64,000 nucleotides of DNA, from contig CAXTJM010000001.1 of NCBI GenBank assembly GCA_964244585.1, positions 248,001 to 312,000 of the forward strand, written 5' to 3'. The notes under the pieces are model-generated. The model was not told the DNA's origin, did no database searches, and saw only the letters and a program-made list of their open reading frames with translations. The stretch's first letter is position 1; each line of letters begins with the position of its first letter. The translations under genes were made by a program, and so were the position numbers. Shown piece after piece: positions 1 through 7,490 of the stretch. This DNA is from LMUY01 sp964244585 (GTDB lineage Bacteria; Pseudomonadota; Alphaproteobacteria; Acetobacterales; Acetobacteraceae).

Positions 1-280
1 CCTGCGGCGTCATGTCCGCCCGCACGCCCATCATGCGGTGGGAGTCCGGGTCCATCAGCCGGAAGATTTGGTCCGCCATGGCCGAGCCGGAGCCGGCCAG
101 CAGCCCGTCCTCGAACTCCACCAAGGGCGGCTTGATGCGTTCGTAGCCGTGGGCGGCGAACACGCCCATCACCACCTCCACCGCAGCCGCCTCCGTCTCC
201 GCCTCCGGCGGCAGCAGGTCGCGCAGTCCGGCCGGCAGCAGGGCCGGGTTCGCGGGCGTGTCGGGCAAGGGATCGGGCAT
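1..280 (-). CDS. hisZ: ATP phosphoribosyltransferase regulatory subunit HisZ (N-terminal part, runs off the window)
   Basis: Only the first 93 codons are inside the window. The reading frame starts at an ATG at 280 (first residues MPDPLPDTP) and is open to position 1. Visible class II aminoacyl-tRNA-synthetase-like motifs are LLPPEAE near residue 20, a GYERIKPPLVEFED strand near 42-55, and an MDPDSHRMMGVRADMTPQ segment at the window edge, which is the HisRS/HisZ motif 2 region. In the HisZ family this catalytically inactive HisRS paralogue activates short-form HisG in the first step of histidine synthesis. It lies 9 nt after the serC stop on the same strand, so the two are probably co-transcribed. 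A true HisRS is the alternative; the short LPAGLRDLLPPEA start and D/P-rich head favour HisZ. The rest of the gene is needed to confirm. Confidence 0.8.
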   Translation of the reverse strand, partial: MPDPLPDTPANPALLPAGLRDLLPPEAETEAAAVEVVMGVFAAHGYERIKPPLVEFEDGLLAGSGSAMADQIFRLMDPDSHRMMGVRADMTPQ

Positions 281-289
281 GCCGGGCGG

Positions 290-1396
290 CTATATCATCG
301 CGGATACGGGGGCAGAAGCGGCGGCGTAGGCCCAATCGAGCCAGGGCAGCAATGCATCGATGTCAGCCGTGTCCACCGTGGCGCCGCCCCAGATGCGCAA
401 ACCCGCCGGGGCATCGCGGTAGTTCGCGATGTCGTAGGCGACGCCCACCCCCTCCAGCAGGGTCGCCATTTGCGGGGCGAACTCGGCGATACGCAGGCAG
501 ATGGAGGTGGGCGAGCGATGGGCCGGATCGACCGCCAGGAAGCTGACCCAGGGCGTCGCGGCAACCCAGTCCGCGAGCCTCGCCAGATTGGCTTCCGCCC
601 TGGCGATCAGGCCTGGCAACCCGCCCTGCCGCTCCGCCCAGGCCAGCCCGTCCAGCGCGTCGGCCACGCACAGCATGGACGGCGTGTTGATCGTCTCGCC
701 GCGGAAGATGCCGGGCGTGATGCGGAAGATCTTGGGCATCGGCCAGGCCGGCCGGTTCCGCTCCAGCCGGGCCTGGGCGCGCGGCGAAAGGGCGAGCATG
801 CCGTGCCCGGCCTCCCCGCCCAGCGCCTTCTGCCAGGACCAGGTCACGACATCCAGCCGGTCCCATGGCAGCTCCATGGCGAAGGCGGCGGACGTGGCGT
901 CGCAGATCACCAGGCCCTCGCCGCGGCGCAGCCAGGGTCCGTCGGTCAGCCGCACGCCGGAGGTGGTGCCGTTCCAGGCGAGCACGAGGTCGTGTGCCGG
1001 GTCGACCGAGGCGAGGTCCGGCAGGCTCCCATACTCGGCGGCCAAGGTCCGCACGCCGGGCAGCTTCAACTCCCGCGTAATGTCGGCTGCCCACTGTGCG
1101 GAGAAGCTTTCGAACGCGAGCACGTCCACCGGCCGCGGCCCCAGCAGCGACCACAGCGCCATCTCCACCGCCCCGGTGTCGGAGGCGGGAACAATGCCGA
1201 GCCGCCACTCCGCCGGCATCCCCAGCAAGGCGGCGGACCGGTCGATCACCTCGGCGAGCATCGCCCTGGCCGCTGGCGCGCGGTGGCTGCGGCCCAGCAT
1301 CGTGTTGTCCAGCGCCGCGGCGCTCCAGCCCGGGCGTTTGGCACAGGGGCCGGAGGAGAAGCACGGGTTGGCAGGGCGGGAGACGGGCTTGATCAT
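290..1396 (-). CDS. serC: Phosphoserine aminotransferase SerC
   Basis: 368 residues. A PLP-dependent class V aminotransferase that converts 3-phosphohydroxypyruvate and glutamate to phosphoserine (serine and, through the same enzyme, pyridoxine synthesis), cytosolic. The start NPCFSSGPCAKRPGW, the LGRSHRA motif near residue 34, the WNGTTSGV motif near 141, the CDATSAAFAMELPWD segment at 165-179 and SWQKALGG with the PLP lysine at about 190 are those of the alphaproteobacterial/archaeal-type SerC, as is GETINTPSMLCV further on. Length is usual for that subgroup. It is the first gene of a minus-strand pair with hisZ. The upstream neighbour on the same strand is a pilus subunit gene that ends 53 nt before the serC start, so serC probably has its own promoter in 1397-1448, but no clear -35/-10 was recognised. 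Confidence 0.95.
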   Translation of the reverse strand: MIKPVSRPANPCFSSGPCAKRPGWSAAALDNTMLGRSHRAPAARAMLAEVIDRSAALLGMPAEWRLGIVPASDTGAVEMALWSLLGPRPVDVLAFESFSAQWAADITRELKLPGVRTLAAEYGSLPDLASVDPAHDLVLAWNGTTSGVRLTDGPWLRRGEGLVICDATSAAFAMELPWDRLDVVTWSWQKALGGEAGHGMLALSPRAQARLERNRPAWPMPKIFRITPGIFRGETINTPSMLCVADALDGLAWAERQGGLPGLIARAEANLARLADWVAATPWVSFLAVDPAHRSPTSICLRIAEFAPQMATLLEGVGVAYDIANYRDAPAGLRIWGGATVDTADIDALLPWLDWAYAAASAPVSAMI

Positions 1397-1448
1397 CGCG
1401 CCCGACTATACCGGAACTTGGCGGCGGCGCACCTCCACGCAGATCGGC

Positions 1449-1943
1449 TCAGTAGGTGATGGTGGCCGTGACGGTATCGGTATACAGGCCCGGCGCCACG
1501 ACCTGGTTGGCGGGGATTTGGCCATAGACGTTAATGGACTGCACCAGTCCGGTGCCCGTCCCGGCCAGGGTGTTCGTGCCCACCGTGTTGCCCCAGACGA
1601 CGGAATGGCCGGCATCGGAATACAGGCTGTAGCTCAGCGCGCTCGTGTTGAAGGTCATCCTGCGCTGGCTCACCGTCGCACCGGTGCCCAGCCCCAGGTC
1701 AAGCCCGATATTGTAGGTCGTGCCCACCGTGCATGTCACCGCCAGCGCGGTCGTGGCGTTCGTCACGGCGGTGCTGTAGTTGCCGAACGCGAGCGGCGCC
1801 GCCGTGATGCTGCAAAACGACAGGACGGTCGCACTCACGGCCATCGTGGATGTGGCGGTCGCCGCGCCTGCTGGTTGTGCGCCTTGCGCTAGTACCAGTG
1901 CAGCCGCCAAGCCGCAGCGGCCAAACCACCATACCTTCTGCAT
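1449..1943 (-). CDS. Spore coat U domain pilus subunit (archaic chaperone-usher type)
   Basis: 164 residues from the preferred ATG. An ATG 15 nt further upstream (1958) keeps the frame, but its first codons contain GGAG, which makes a good Shine-Dalgarno 8 nt before the ATG at 1943; the protein then begins MQKVWWFGRCGLAAALVLA, a clean Sec signal peptide cut after AGA. The mature part has the SCPU (PF05229) pattern: two cysteines (in LSFCSI and AVTCTV), the FGNYS strand, LSYSLYSD and VYGQIPANQVVAPGLYTDTVTATITY-type C-terminal donor/acceptor strands. Such proteins are pilins of Csu-like archaic pili, delivered by a periplasmic chaperone and outer-membrane usher. It is separated from the other subunit gene by 253 nt of AT-rich DNA, so it may be transcribed separately and be the major subunit. 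Confidence 0.85.
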   Translation of the reverse strand: MQKVWWFGRCGLAAALVLAQGAQPAGAATATSTMAVSATVLSFCSITAAPLAFGNYSTAVTNATTALAVTCTVGTTYNIGLDLGLGTGATVSQRRMTFNTSALSYSLYSDAGHSVVWGNTVGTNTLAGTGTGLVQSINVYGQIPANQVVAPGLYTDTVTATITY

Positions 1944-1986
1944 TCCGCACGTCTCCATATAAGTAGAAGCAGCACGAACGCCTTTT

Positions 1987-2002
1987 TGGGTCCATAGACC
2001 CA
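1987..2002. promoter_or_regulatory. 16-nt palindrome upstream of the SCPU subunit gene
   Basis: TGGGTC-CATA-GACCCA is a perfect 6-bp inverted repeat with a 4-nt centre, lying 44-59 nt upstream of the preferred start of the downstream pilus subunit on the minus strand. The whole 1944-2196 gap is markedly more AT-rich than the neighbouring genes and contains, on the minus strand just before this palindrome, TTGACG and TATACT hexamers, but they are only 9 nt apart, not a canonical promoter. The palindrome could be an operator or a leader stem; its function is inferred only from its position. Confidence 0.35.
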
Positions 2003-2196
2003 GTATAGGGTAAACACGTCAATCGAGTATTGCTTTCTCCAGGTAATATCGAGGCGTTTCTTAATTCAATTAGGCCATACCATAATTTCAGAGACGAAGT
2101 ATGCTTCCCGCTTCACGAGCCGTTAATCGAGCAGCCCTGTGCCCATCATGCGACGAACGAGGGCTCTGCTTGCCTTCTCACCCGCCTGGGCCGGCC

Positions 2197-2655
2197 TCAA
2201 TAGGTCAACAACACCGTGATCGTGTCACCATAGCTGCCCGGACTGGTCCGAAGTCCCGCCGGGATGACGCCATAGGCCGTGTAGGTCCGGCTCACCGGCG
2301 AGGCGACGCCGGACTGATAGCCATCCGTCACCGTGGCCGACCCGGCGCTGCCGTCTCCCCATACCTGCGTGTGCGCAGCGTCACGGTAGAGTTGATAGGC
2401 AAGTTGCGCAGTGCCGCTGCCCATGGTGCGCGACCCCACCGCACCGCTGGAGCCGCCCCCCAGCGCAATGGTGTAGGACACCAGGGTGGAGGCGGTGCCC
2501 TGGCAGGTTACGGTCAGGGAGGCCGTGCTCGTGGTGGGCGCGGCGCTGAACGGGTTGTAGCTGCCGAACGATTCGCCGGTCGCGGTGGCGATGCAAACCT
2601 GGCCCCAGGCCGGCCCGCCCAGCACCATCACGACGAGGAAAGCCAGAACCCTCAT
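2197..2655 (-). CDS. Spore coat U domain protein, second subunit of the chaperone-usher pilus
   Basis: 152 residues. A short signal peptide (MRVLAFLVVMVLGGPAWG) precedes an SCPU domain with two cysteines (QVCIAT, TVTCQG), the SFGSYNPFS strand, LAYQLYRDAAHTQVWGDG and a C-terminal AYGVIPAG...GDTITVLLTY. The same family as the subunit at 1449-1943, to which it is only distantly similar in the middle. Its ATG overlaps the usher stop by 4 nt (ATGA), so chaperone, usher and this subunit form one transcription unit. In Csu systems the gene directly after the usher encodes the tip adhesin with two SCPU domains; here it is a single domain of ordinary length, so tip function is uncertain. Confidence 0.85.
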   Translation of the reverse strand: MRVLAFLVVMVLGGPAWGQVCIATATGESFGSYNPFSAAPTTSTASLTVTCQGTASTLVSYTIALGGGSSGAVGSRTMGSGTAQLAYQLYRDAAHTQVWGDGSAGSATVTDGYQSGVASPVSRTYTAYGVIPAGLRTSPGSYGDTITVLLTY

Positions 2656-5069
2656 GTCGACGCTCCTTCGAGGCAGGGCACCGGGCCGATCCGCGGCAGC
2701 GCCCCCGGGTGCGGCTTGAACTCGAACCGTGCGACGCAGGCGCTGCCGTCCTGGCGCGTCACGTCCAACACGTTGCTGGCGGCGAGCCCGGTGACGAACG
2801 CCTCGCCGTCGAAGCCGACCGTGGCCGCCTGCCGGTTCGATCGCAGGACGGCCCGGCTTCCGACCTGGATCGGGTGTCCCGCCGCATCCACCAGCCGCAG
2901 CAGCGCGCCCTGCATCGGCTGCATCGCGAACCGCACCACCACGCCGGAGCGGTCCTGCGGCCGCACGGTCTGCGTCGGCGTGCCGAACGACGCGTCGAGC
3001 GGGACGTCCCGCGCGTCGATACCCAGTTGGTTGGCCTCGTAGGAGCGCAGGTTGGTCACCAGGCGCGTGCCGGAGCCGTCGGTCTCGCCAACCGGTCGGT
3101 TCTCCTGCAACACGTGGATGCCGGCGATGCCCGACGTGTCCACGACGGCGAAGCTGTCATAGATGGTGTTGGCGGCGAACAGCCTGCCATCGGCCAGCGC
3201 CACCGCCCCCTGCGCCGAGGCACGGTACGCGGTGTGCCCGGCAGTCCGGTCGGCGCCGATGTCGAGCAGGGCCTCGGATGCCCGGTACTGCAGGTCTGCG
3301 GTCTGGCGCGTCGGCTGGCCGACGGACGATGCGACCTGGAAGCCGTAATCGCCGATCTCCGCCGCCGAGCGGGTCGCCTGCACGGTGCCGAAGGACTGGC
3401 CGCCGCCGGCATTGCCGCTCATCGATACCGCCGTCCGGCCGCCCAACGGGATGCTGATCCCGATCACCGCACCCATGCTGCGGCGATGCGACAGGTCGGT
3501 GAACGCGGTCGCATACAGATAGGCCCGGTCGCTGAACGCCGGCCGGGAATAGCTGAGCGACAGCAGCGTCGTCCGGGTGGCTGGTTTGATCGCGTAGCTC
3601 ACCGATTGGGAGAAACCCGCATAGGCCTGCCCCATGGCGAAGGATGGGGCGCCCGATGTCACCGGGTTGCGGCGGATCATCGTGAACTGGATGCCCAGCG
3701 CCCCGCCTTGCCCAAGCGACAGGCCGAAGCCGGCGCGGGCGGCCAGGCGCGGCGCCGTGTCGCCGTAGGACGCCGCCACATCGCGATAGCGGGGACTGGT
3801 GAGTTGCACCGATCCGGTGAGGCTGATGCGCGACGAGATCCGCTCGAACGCGGCATAGCCCAGCCCGCCCGTGCGCCCGCGCGACGTGCTGAATGCCGTG
3901 GTGAAGGATACCACGCCCAGGCTGCCGACCGTGGCGCTTGCGCCGCCCCCGCCCATCGCCGCCAGGGGAGAGGCTTCGAGATGGGCCTCCATCGTCAGCC
4001 AGTCGGCGACGCCTCGGCGGATGCTGCCGGATGCGGCGGCGCTGCGGTAATCGTCGCTCAGCACACCGTAGTTCATCCGCACCGACCCAATCTCCGCTGA
4101 GAAGGCACTGAGCCCGCGCGCCAACATCGCGTTGCTGGCATAGAATGGCAGCGTCTGCGTCTCCTGCTGCCCAAGCGCATTGGTGATCGCGACGGAGACG
4201 CTGCCCGCGCCAGTCACGACCGGCAGTTGGCGAAGTTCGAACGGCCCCGGCGGCACGTCGCGCGACAGGAGCTGCACGTCGTTGACCAGCACGTCGACGC
4301 TGGACGGCACGGCGACCGTTCCGGCGATCGTCGGCACCGGAAACGTCACCAGGTCCGACCGCAGCGAGAAATCGGTCGTGACCTGCACCCCGCCAAGCCG
4401 CACCGGGCGGGTCCAGGCGAGGCCCCCGGTGATCAGGTCGCCGATCCGGGCACGCAACAACCCGTCGGGATCGGAGTAGGTGTAGGTGGACTCCAGGCGG
4501 GTCGTCGTGCGCGCGCCAGGCGATGGCCCACCCTCCTGCACGAGCAGGCCGGTGCTGGTCACGCCCACGGGGCTGAAGACGCGGGCGTCCAACTGCCCCT
4601 GCACGAGGGTACGCCCGCCGGAGGATGTCGTGACCAGGTTGTAGTTCAGCACGAAGCCGGTCGCGCTTTGCACCGCTGGCAGGCCCGTCGCCACCGGCTG
4701 GCCGATTTCGGCGGGCACCAGGCTGCCGGGCGCCGCGGTGACCTGCAGGATCTGCCTCCGCTCGTCGATGCGGTAGCGGATGCCCGGCAGGTCGGACAGC
4801 CGCTCGGTGGCGTCGTCGCCAGCGCCGGCGTCATCCGCCAGCGGCAGCAGCCCGATGTCCCGCAGCTCGTGCCGGGTGGCCAGCAAGGCCGCGCCGCGCT
4901 GCTGGAAGCTGCCGAGCAGGCCGATCTCCCGCCCGTTGATCACCACGGCCAGGATCAACGCGCGGTCCTGCGCGATGTCCTCGGACCGCGCGATGCGGAC
5001 CAGCAGGAGGGCGCAGGCCGTTGCCGCGGCAAGCCTGCGCCGGCGTGCCCGCCGCGCCACGGGCGCCAA
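2652..5069 (-). CDS. Outer-membrane usher of an archaic chaperone-usher pilus (FimD/CsuD family)
   Basis: 805 residues starting at TTG directly after the chaperone stop (TGA-TTG). An arginine-rich head and hydrophobic stretch (residues about 5-28) form the signal peptide; then the N-terminal usher domain (NGREIGLLGSFQQRGAALLA), the 24-strand beta-barrel with the plug region (DVLVNDVQLLSRDVPPGPFELRQLPVVTGAG), and a C-terminal domain (VVRFAMQPMQGALLRLVDAAG). In the family the usher takes subunit-chaperone complexes and threads the growing fibre through the outer membrane. The length fits ushers of the sigma/archaic clade. Co-translated with the chaperone upstream and the SCPU subunit downstream. 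The function is clear; the identity of the assembled fibre is not. Confidence 0.93.
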   Translation of the reverse strand: MAPVARRARRRRLAAATACALLLVRIARSEDIAQDRALILAVVINGREIGLLGSFQQRGAALLATRHELRDIGLLPLADDAGAGDDATERLSDLPGIRYRIDERRQILQVTAAPGSLVPAEIGQPVATGLPAVQSATGFVLNYNLVTTSSGGRTLVQGQLDARVFSPVGVTSTGLLVQEGGPSPGARTTTRLESTYTYSDPDGLLRARIGDLITGGLAWTRPVRLGGVQVTTDFSLRSDLVTFPVPTIAGTVAVPSSVDVLVNDVQLLSRDVPPGPFELRQLPVVTGAGSVSVAITNALGQQETQTLPFYASNAMLARGLSAFSAEIGSVRMNYGVLSDDYRSAAASGSIRRGVADWLTMEAHLEASPLAAMGGGGASATVGSLGVVSFTTAFSTSRGRTGGLGYAAFERISSRISLTGSVQLTSPRYRDVAASYGDTAPRLAARAGFGLSLGQGGALGIQFTMIRRNPVTSGAPSFAMGQAYAGFSQSVSYAIKPATRTTLLSLSYSRPAFSDRAYLYATAFTDLSHRRSMGAVIGISIPLGGRTAVSMSGNAGGGQSFGTVQATRSAAEIGDYGFQVASSVGQPTRQTADLQYRASEALLDIGADRTAGHTAYRASAQGAVALADGRLFAANTIYDSFAVVDTSGIAGIHVLQENRPVGETDGSGTRLVTNLRSYEANQLGIDARDVPLDASFGTPTQTVRPQDRSGVVVRFAMQPMQGALLRLVDAAGHPIQVGSRAVLRSNRQAATVGFDGEAFVTGLAASNVLDVTRQDGSACVARFEFKPHPGALPRIGPVPCLEGAST

Positions 5070-5780
5070 TCAGGGCGCGGTGACGGGAACGGCGATGTCG
5101 ATCCGGCCGCTGTCGGACAGGCCGGTCAGCCGGGCGGAGCCGCCTGGTTGCAGCGCCGAGCCGTTGACGATGCGCCAGGACCGCTCGACCCGTGGCAGGA
5201 TGTAGGGATTGCCATTGGCCACCAGGGCAAGGCTCCGCATGCCGGCGGAAAGCTGCGGCTGCAGAAGCCGCGTTCGACTGTTCCCCTTGTTTGCGGCCCG
5301 CAGCATCGCGACGCGGCCATCGCTGGTGATCCGCCAATCCACCGCCGGCGCCGTCCGGCCCGGCGGCTCCAGGAAGACCGGAAGCGACAGCCGAAGCGCG
5401 AACTGCACCCCGGTGGTGGCGAGCGAGGAGCCGATCTGGTCGACCAGCAGCCGATACGCCGCCTCGACCGGTCCTGGCGCCTTGCGGGCCACGAGCCGGA
5501 AGGTCTGCGTCTCTCCGCCGCCGATCTCCGCGATGGGCGGGCTGACGACGATATCCTCGGTCGCATGAAGCCGGTCGGCCTCGCCGGACTGCTCCCATCC
5601 GAAGGGACGCACCTGCACGGTGACGTTGCCCGCGCCGGTGTTGGTGACCGCAAGGGTGGTGGCCAACTGCCCGGCGGCCAGTTCGACCGTAACCGGAGCG
5701 ACCTGGATGCCTTGCGCACGCAGCGACCGCGCCGCAAGCGCAAGTGCGACCGCAAGGATGATCCGAAACACAGGGCGCAT
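5070..5780 (-). CDS. Periplasmic pilus assembly chaperone (PapD/CsuC family)
   Basis: 236 residues with a signal peptide (MRPVFRIILAVALALAARSLRAQG). Two immunoglobulin-like domains: the first carries the G1/F1 region (GETQTFRLVARKAPGPVEAAYRLLVDQI), the second starts near residue 130 (LSLPVFLEPP) and ends with a short ITAP-like tail. Family members donate a beta strand to unfolded pilins and hand them to the usher. First gene of the operon; GGGAG lies 6 nt before the ATG, immediately after a long leader hairpin (5794-5826). The chaperone-first order differs from the Csu locus of Acinetobacter, where several pilins precede the chaperone. Confidence 0.9.
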   Translation of the reverse strand: MRPVFRIILAVALALAARSLRAQGIQVAPVTVELAAGQLATTLAVTNTGAGNVTVQVRPFGWEQSGEADRLHATEDIVVSPPIAEIGGGETQTFRLVARKAPGPVEAAYRLLVDQIGSSLATTGVQFALRLSLPVFLEPPGRTAPAVDWRITSDGRVAMLRAANKGNSRTRLLQPQLSAGMRSLALVANGNPYILPRVERSWRIVNGSALQPGGSARLTGLSDSGRIDIAVPVTAP

Positions 5781-5793
5781 TTTGCACTCCCAC

Positions 5794-5826
5794 CAAGTGT
5801 AGAGCCGAACGAGGCTGTTACACTTG
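5794..5826 (-). promoter_or_regulatory. Leader hairpin before the chaperone-usher operon
   Basis: The arms CAAGTGTA (5794-5801) and TACACTTG (5819-5826) are perfect 8-bp complements, and inside them AGCC (5803-5806) pairs with GGCT (5813-5816). Read on the minus strand the hairpin ends 13 nt before the chaperone ATG, directly next to the ribosome binding site. There is no following T run, so it is unlikely to be a terminator. A role in mRNA stability or control of translation initiation is an inference from position. Confidence 0.5.
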
Positions 5827-5910
5827 ATTCGTTTCGTCGGAGTTCTTGAGATGTTACCGCGTTATCTTGTCGACATTAAGCTTTAACGACCATGTCACTG
5901 GTCGTGCCGG

Positions 5911-6708
5911 TCAGCCGCGCAGCCGCTGGAACATGGCGGCGGGATCGTTCAGGACGGCACGGGTGACGCGCACATGCTCCAGATCCTCCCAGGCCGCGAC
6001 GGTGAGCTGCCCGCCATCCGCCCGCAGGATGCTGGCGCCTGGCAGCGCGAGCAGGATGGGCGAGTGCGTCGCGATAACGAACTGGCAGCCTTGCGCCACC
6101 ATGTCCTGGATCATGATGATCAACGCCAGCACGCGGGTGGGCGAAAGCGGCGTCTCCGGCTCGTCGAGGAAATACAGGCCGTCCGGGGCCAGCCGCGCCC
6201 CCAGCAGGTGCAGGAACGTCTCCCCGTGCGAACGGGCATCCGGGTCCGCGCCATAGGTTTGCACCATGCGGCCGGTCTGGCCGCGCATGGAATTGACGGC
6301 CAGCTTTCGGCCGTATCCTGCCGGCACGATGCGGCCCAGTTCCTCCGCGTCCGCCTCCAGGCCGGCCATGTCCCGCGTCACCCGGGCGGTAAAGCCGAAC
6401 ACGTCTTCGGCCCGCAGGAACAGCCTCGTGTAGGCCTTCGCCGTGCGGGTGAAGCGGAATCCTTCGTGGAAGCGCCGGGCGCTGCCCAGGGTCGGGTCGG
6501 TGTCCAGGCCATGGCTGCCGACCGCCGTCGCGTCCATGCCCCAGGCCATCCCCTCCAGCAGGGTGGACTTACCGCAGCCATTCTCTCCCACCAGGAACGT
6601 AACCGCATGGGTGAACCGGAGCACGTCCAGCTTGGCGATGAGCGGGACCGTCCAGGGAAAGCCGTCGCCGACATGCCCTTCCCGCCGGATCATCTGGTCC
6701 AGGAACAT
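5911..6708 (-). CDS. AAA-family ATPase (predicted ATP-binding protein, RecF/SMC-like fold)
   Basis: 265 residues. Walker A is FLVGENGCGKSTLLEG near residue 38-53, the ABC-type signature region is poorly defined, and Walker B plus catalytic acidic residues are in GLYFLDEPETPLSP near 183-196, followed by FVIATHSPILLALPGA, the switch histidine. This is the arrangement of stand-alone AAA_15/AAA_21 ATPases related to the ATPase half of OLD-like proteins; no TOPRIM nuclease domain is attached. The start codon overlaps the thiD stop by one base (TGATG), so it belongs to the apt-folP-glmM-thiD transcription unit. Function is unknown; defence (Old/Gabija-like) and housekeeping roles are both possible, but no partner gene is visible. 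Confidence 0.8.
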   Translation of the reverse strand: MFLDQMIRREGHVGDGFPWTVPLIAKLDVLRFTHAVTFLVGENGCGKSTLLEGMAWGMDATAVGSHGLDTDPTLGSARRFHEGFRFTRTAKAYTRLFLRAEDVFGFTARVTRDMAGLEADAEELGRIVPAGYGRKLAVNSMRGQTGRMVQTYGADPDARSHGETFLHLLGARLAPDGLYFLDEPETPLSPTRVLALIIMIQDMVAQGCQFVIATHSPILLALPGASILRADGGQLTVAAWEDLEHVRVTRAVLNDPAAMFQRLRG

Positions 6709-7490
6709 CAGAGGGTCACGGAATGCCCGAGCGGCCCATGCCCGGCCCCGATGCCCGGGGCCGCCGCTATGGCCGCCTGCACGTAGTCGCGGGCGCGCAG
6801 CACGGCGTCCGGCAGCGCCAGGCCGGCCGCCAGCCCGACGGCGACCGCGGTGGCCAAGGTGCAGCCGGTGCCATGGGTGTGGCGGGTCGGCAGGCGCGGG
6901 CGTTCCAACCTCAGGACATCGTCCACGGTCACCAGCAGGTCGACCAGCGTATCGCCCTTGCCATGCCCGCCTTTCAGCAGCACGGCGGGCACGCCGAGCG
7001 TCAGCAGCGTGTCGGCAGCGCCTTCCATCGCCCCCACGTCCGGAATGCTACGGCCGATCAGCACCTCCGCTTCCGGAAGGTTCGGCGTCAACAGCGTCGT
7101 GAGCGGCAGGAGGAAGCGCTTCAGGGCGGCAACCGCCTCGCGGTCGAGCAGCCTGGCGCCGCCGGTTGCCGTCATCACCGGGTCGACCACCAGCGGCAGC
7201 CCGGACCTGGCCAGCAGCGCCGCCACCGCCTCGATCGTCGCGGCGTCGCCCAACATCCCCGTCTTGACGGCATCCGCACCGGGATCGGCCAACGCCAGCG
7301 CTATTTGCTGGCGGATGAACGGCAGGGGCACCGGATGGATGCCATGCACGTTGCGGGTGTCCTGCGCCGTCACCGCCGTCACGGCGGTGCTGGCATGGGC
7401 GCCCAGCGCCATCGCCGTCTTGATGTCGGCCTGGATCCCCGCGCCGCCGCCCGAATCCGAGCCTGCGATCACCAGGATCCGCGGGATCAT
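6708..7490 (-). CDS. thiD: Hydroxymethylpyrimidine/phosphomethylpyrimidine kinase ThiD
   Basis: 260 residues from the ATG at 7490, chosen because the family starts MIPRILVIAGSDSGGGAGIQ; the open frame continues upstream without similarity. ATP-dependent kinase that phosphorylates HMP to HMP-P and HMP-PP for thiamine synthesis. Visible motifs: GSDSGGGAGIQADIK (substrate loop), TAVTAQDT, KTGMLGD, the VDPVMTATGG strand and the KGGHGKG...THGTGCTLATAVA ribokinase-family anion hole and catalytic aspartate region near residues 180-220. The start overlaps the glmM stop in ATGA, and the stop overlaps the AAA ATPase start, so it is translated from the glmM message. No TPP riboswitch was recognised nearby. 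Confidence 0.95.
   Translation of the reverse strand: MIPRILVIAGSDSGGGAGIQADIKTAMALGAHASTAVTAVTAQDTRNVHGIHPVPLPFIRQQIALALADPGADAVKTGMLGDAATIEAVAALLARSGLPLVVDPVMTATGGARLLDREAVAALKRFLLPLTTLLTPNLPEAEVLIGRSIPDVGAMEGAADTLLTLGVPAVLLKGGHGKGDTLVDLLVTVDDVLRLERPRLPTRHTHGTGCTLATAVAVGLAAGLALPDAVLRARDYVQAAIAAAPGIGAGHGPLGHSVTL

Noticed and set aside
38..1459. Long plus-strand open frame covering serC
   Set aside because: It is a GC-rich shadow of serC: the amino-acid composition is dominated by Arg, Gly and Gln and no family pattern is visible.
2709..4100. Long plus-strand frame over the usher gene
   Set aside because: Antisense shadow; the opposite strand encodes a clear usher with a full barrel domain.
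5911..6708. Defence system (Old/Gabija-like) based on the AAA ATPase
   Set aside because: No TOPRIM domain, no helicase or nuclease partner, and the gene overlaps a thiamine-synthesis gene, so a defence island is not supported.
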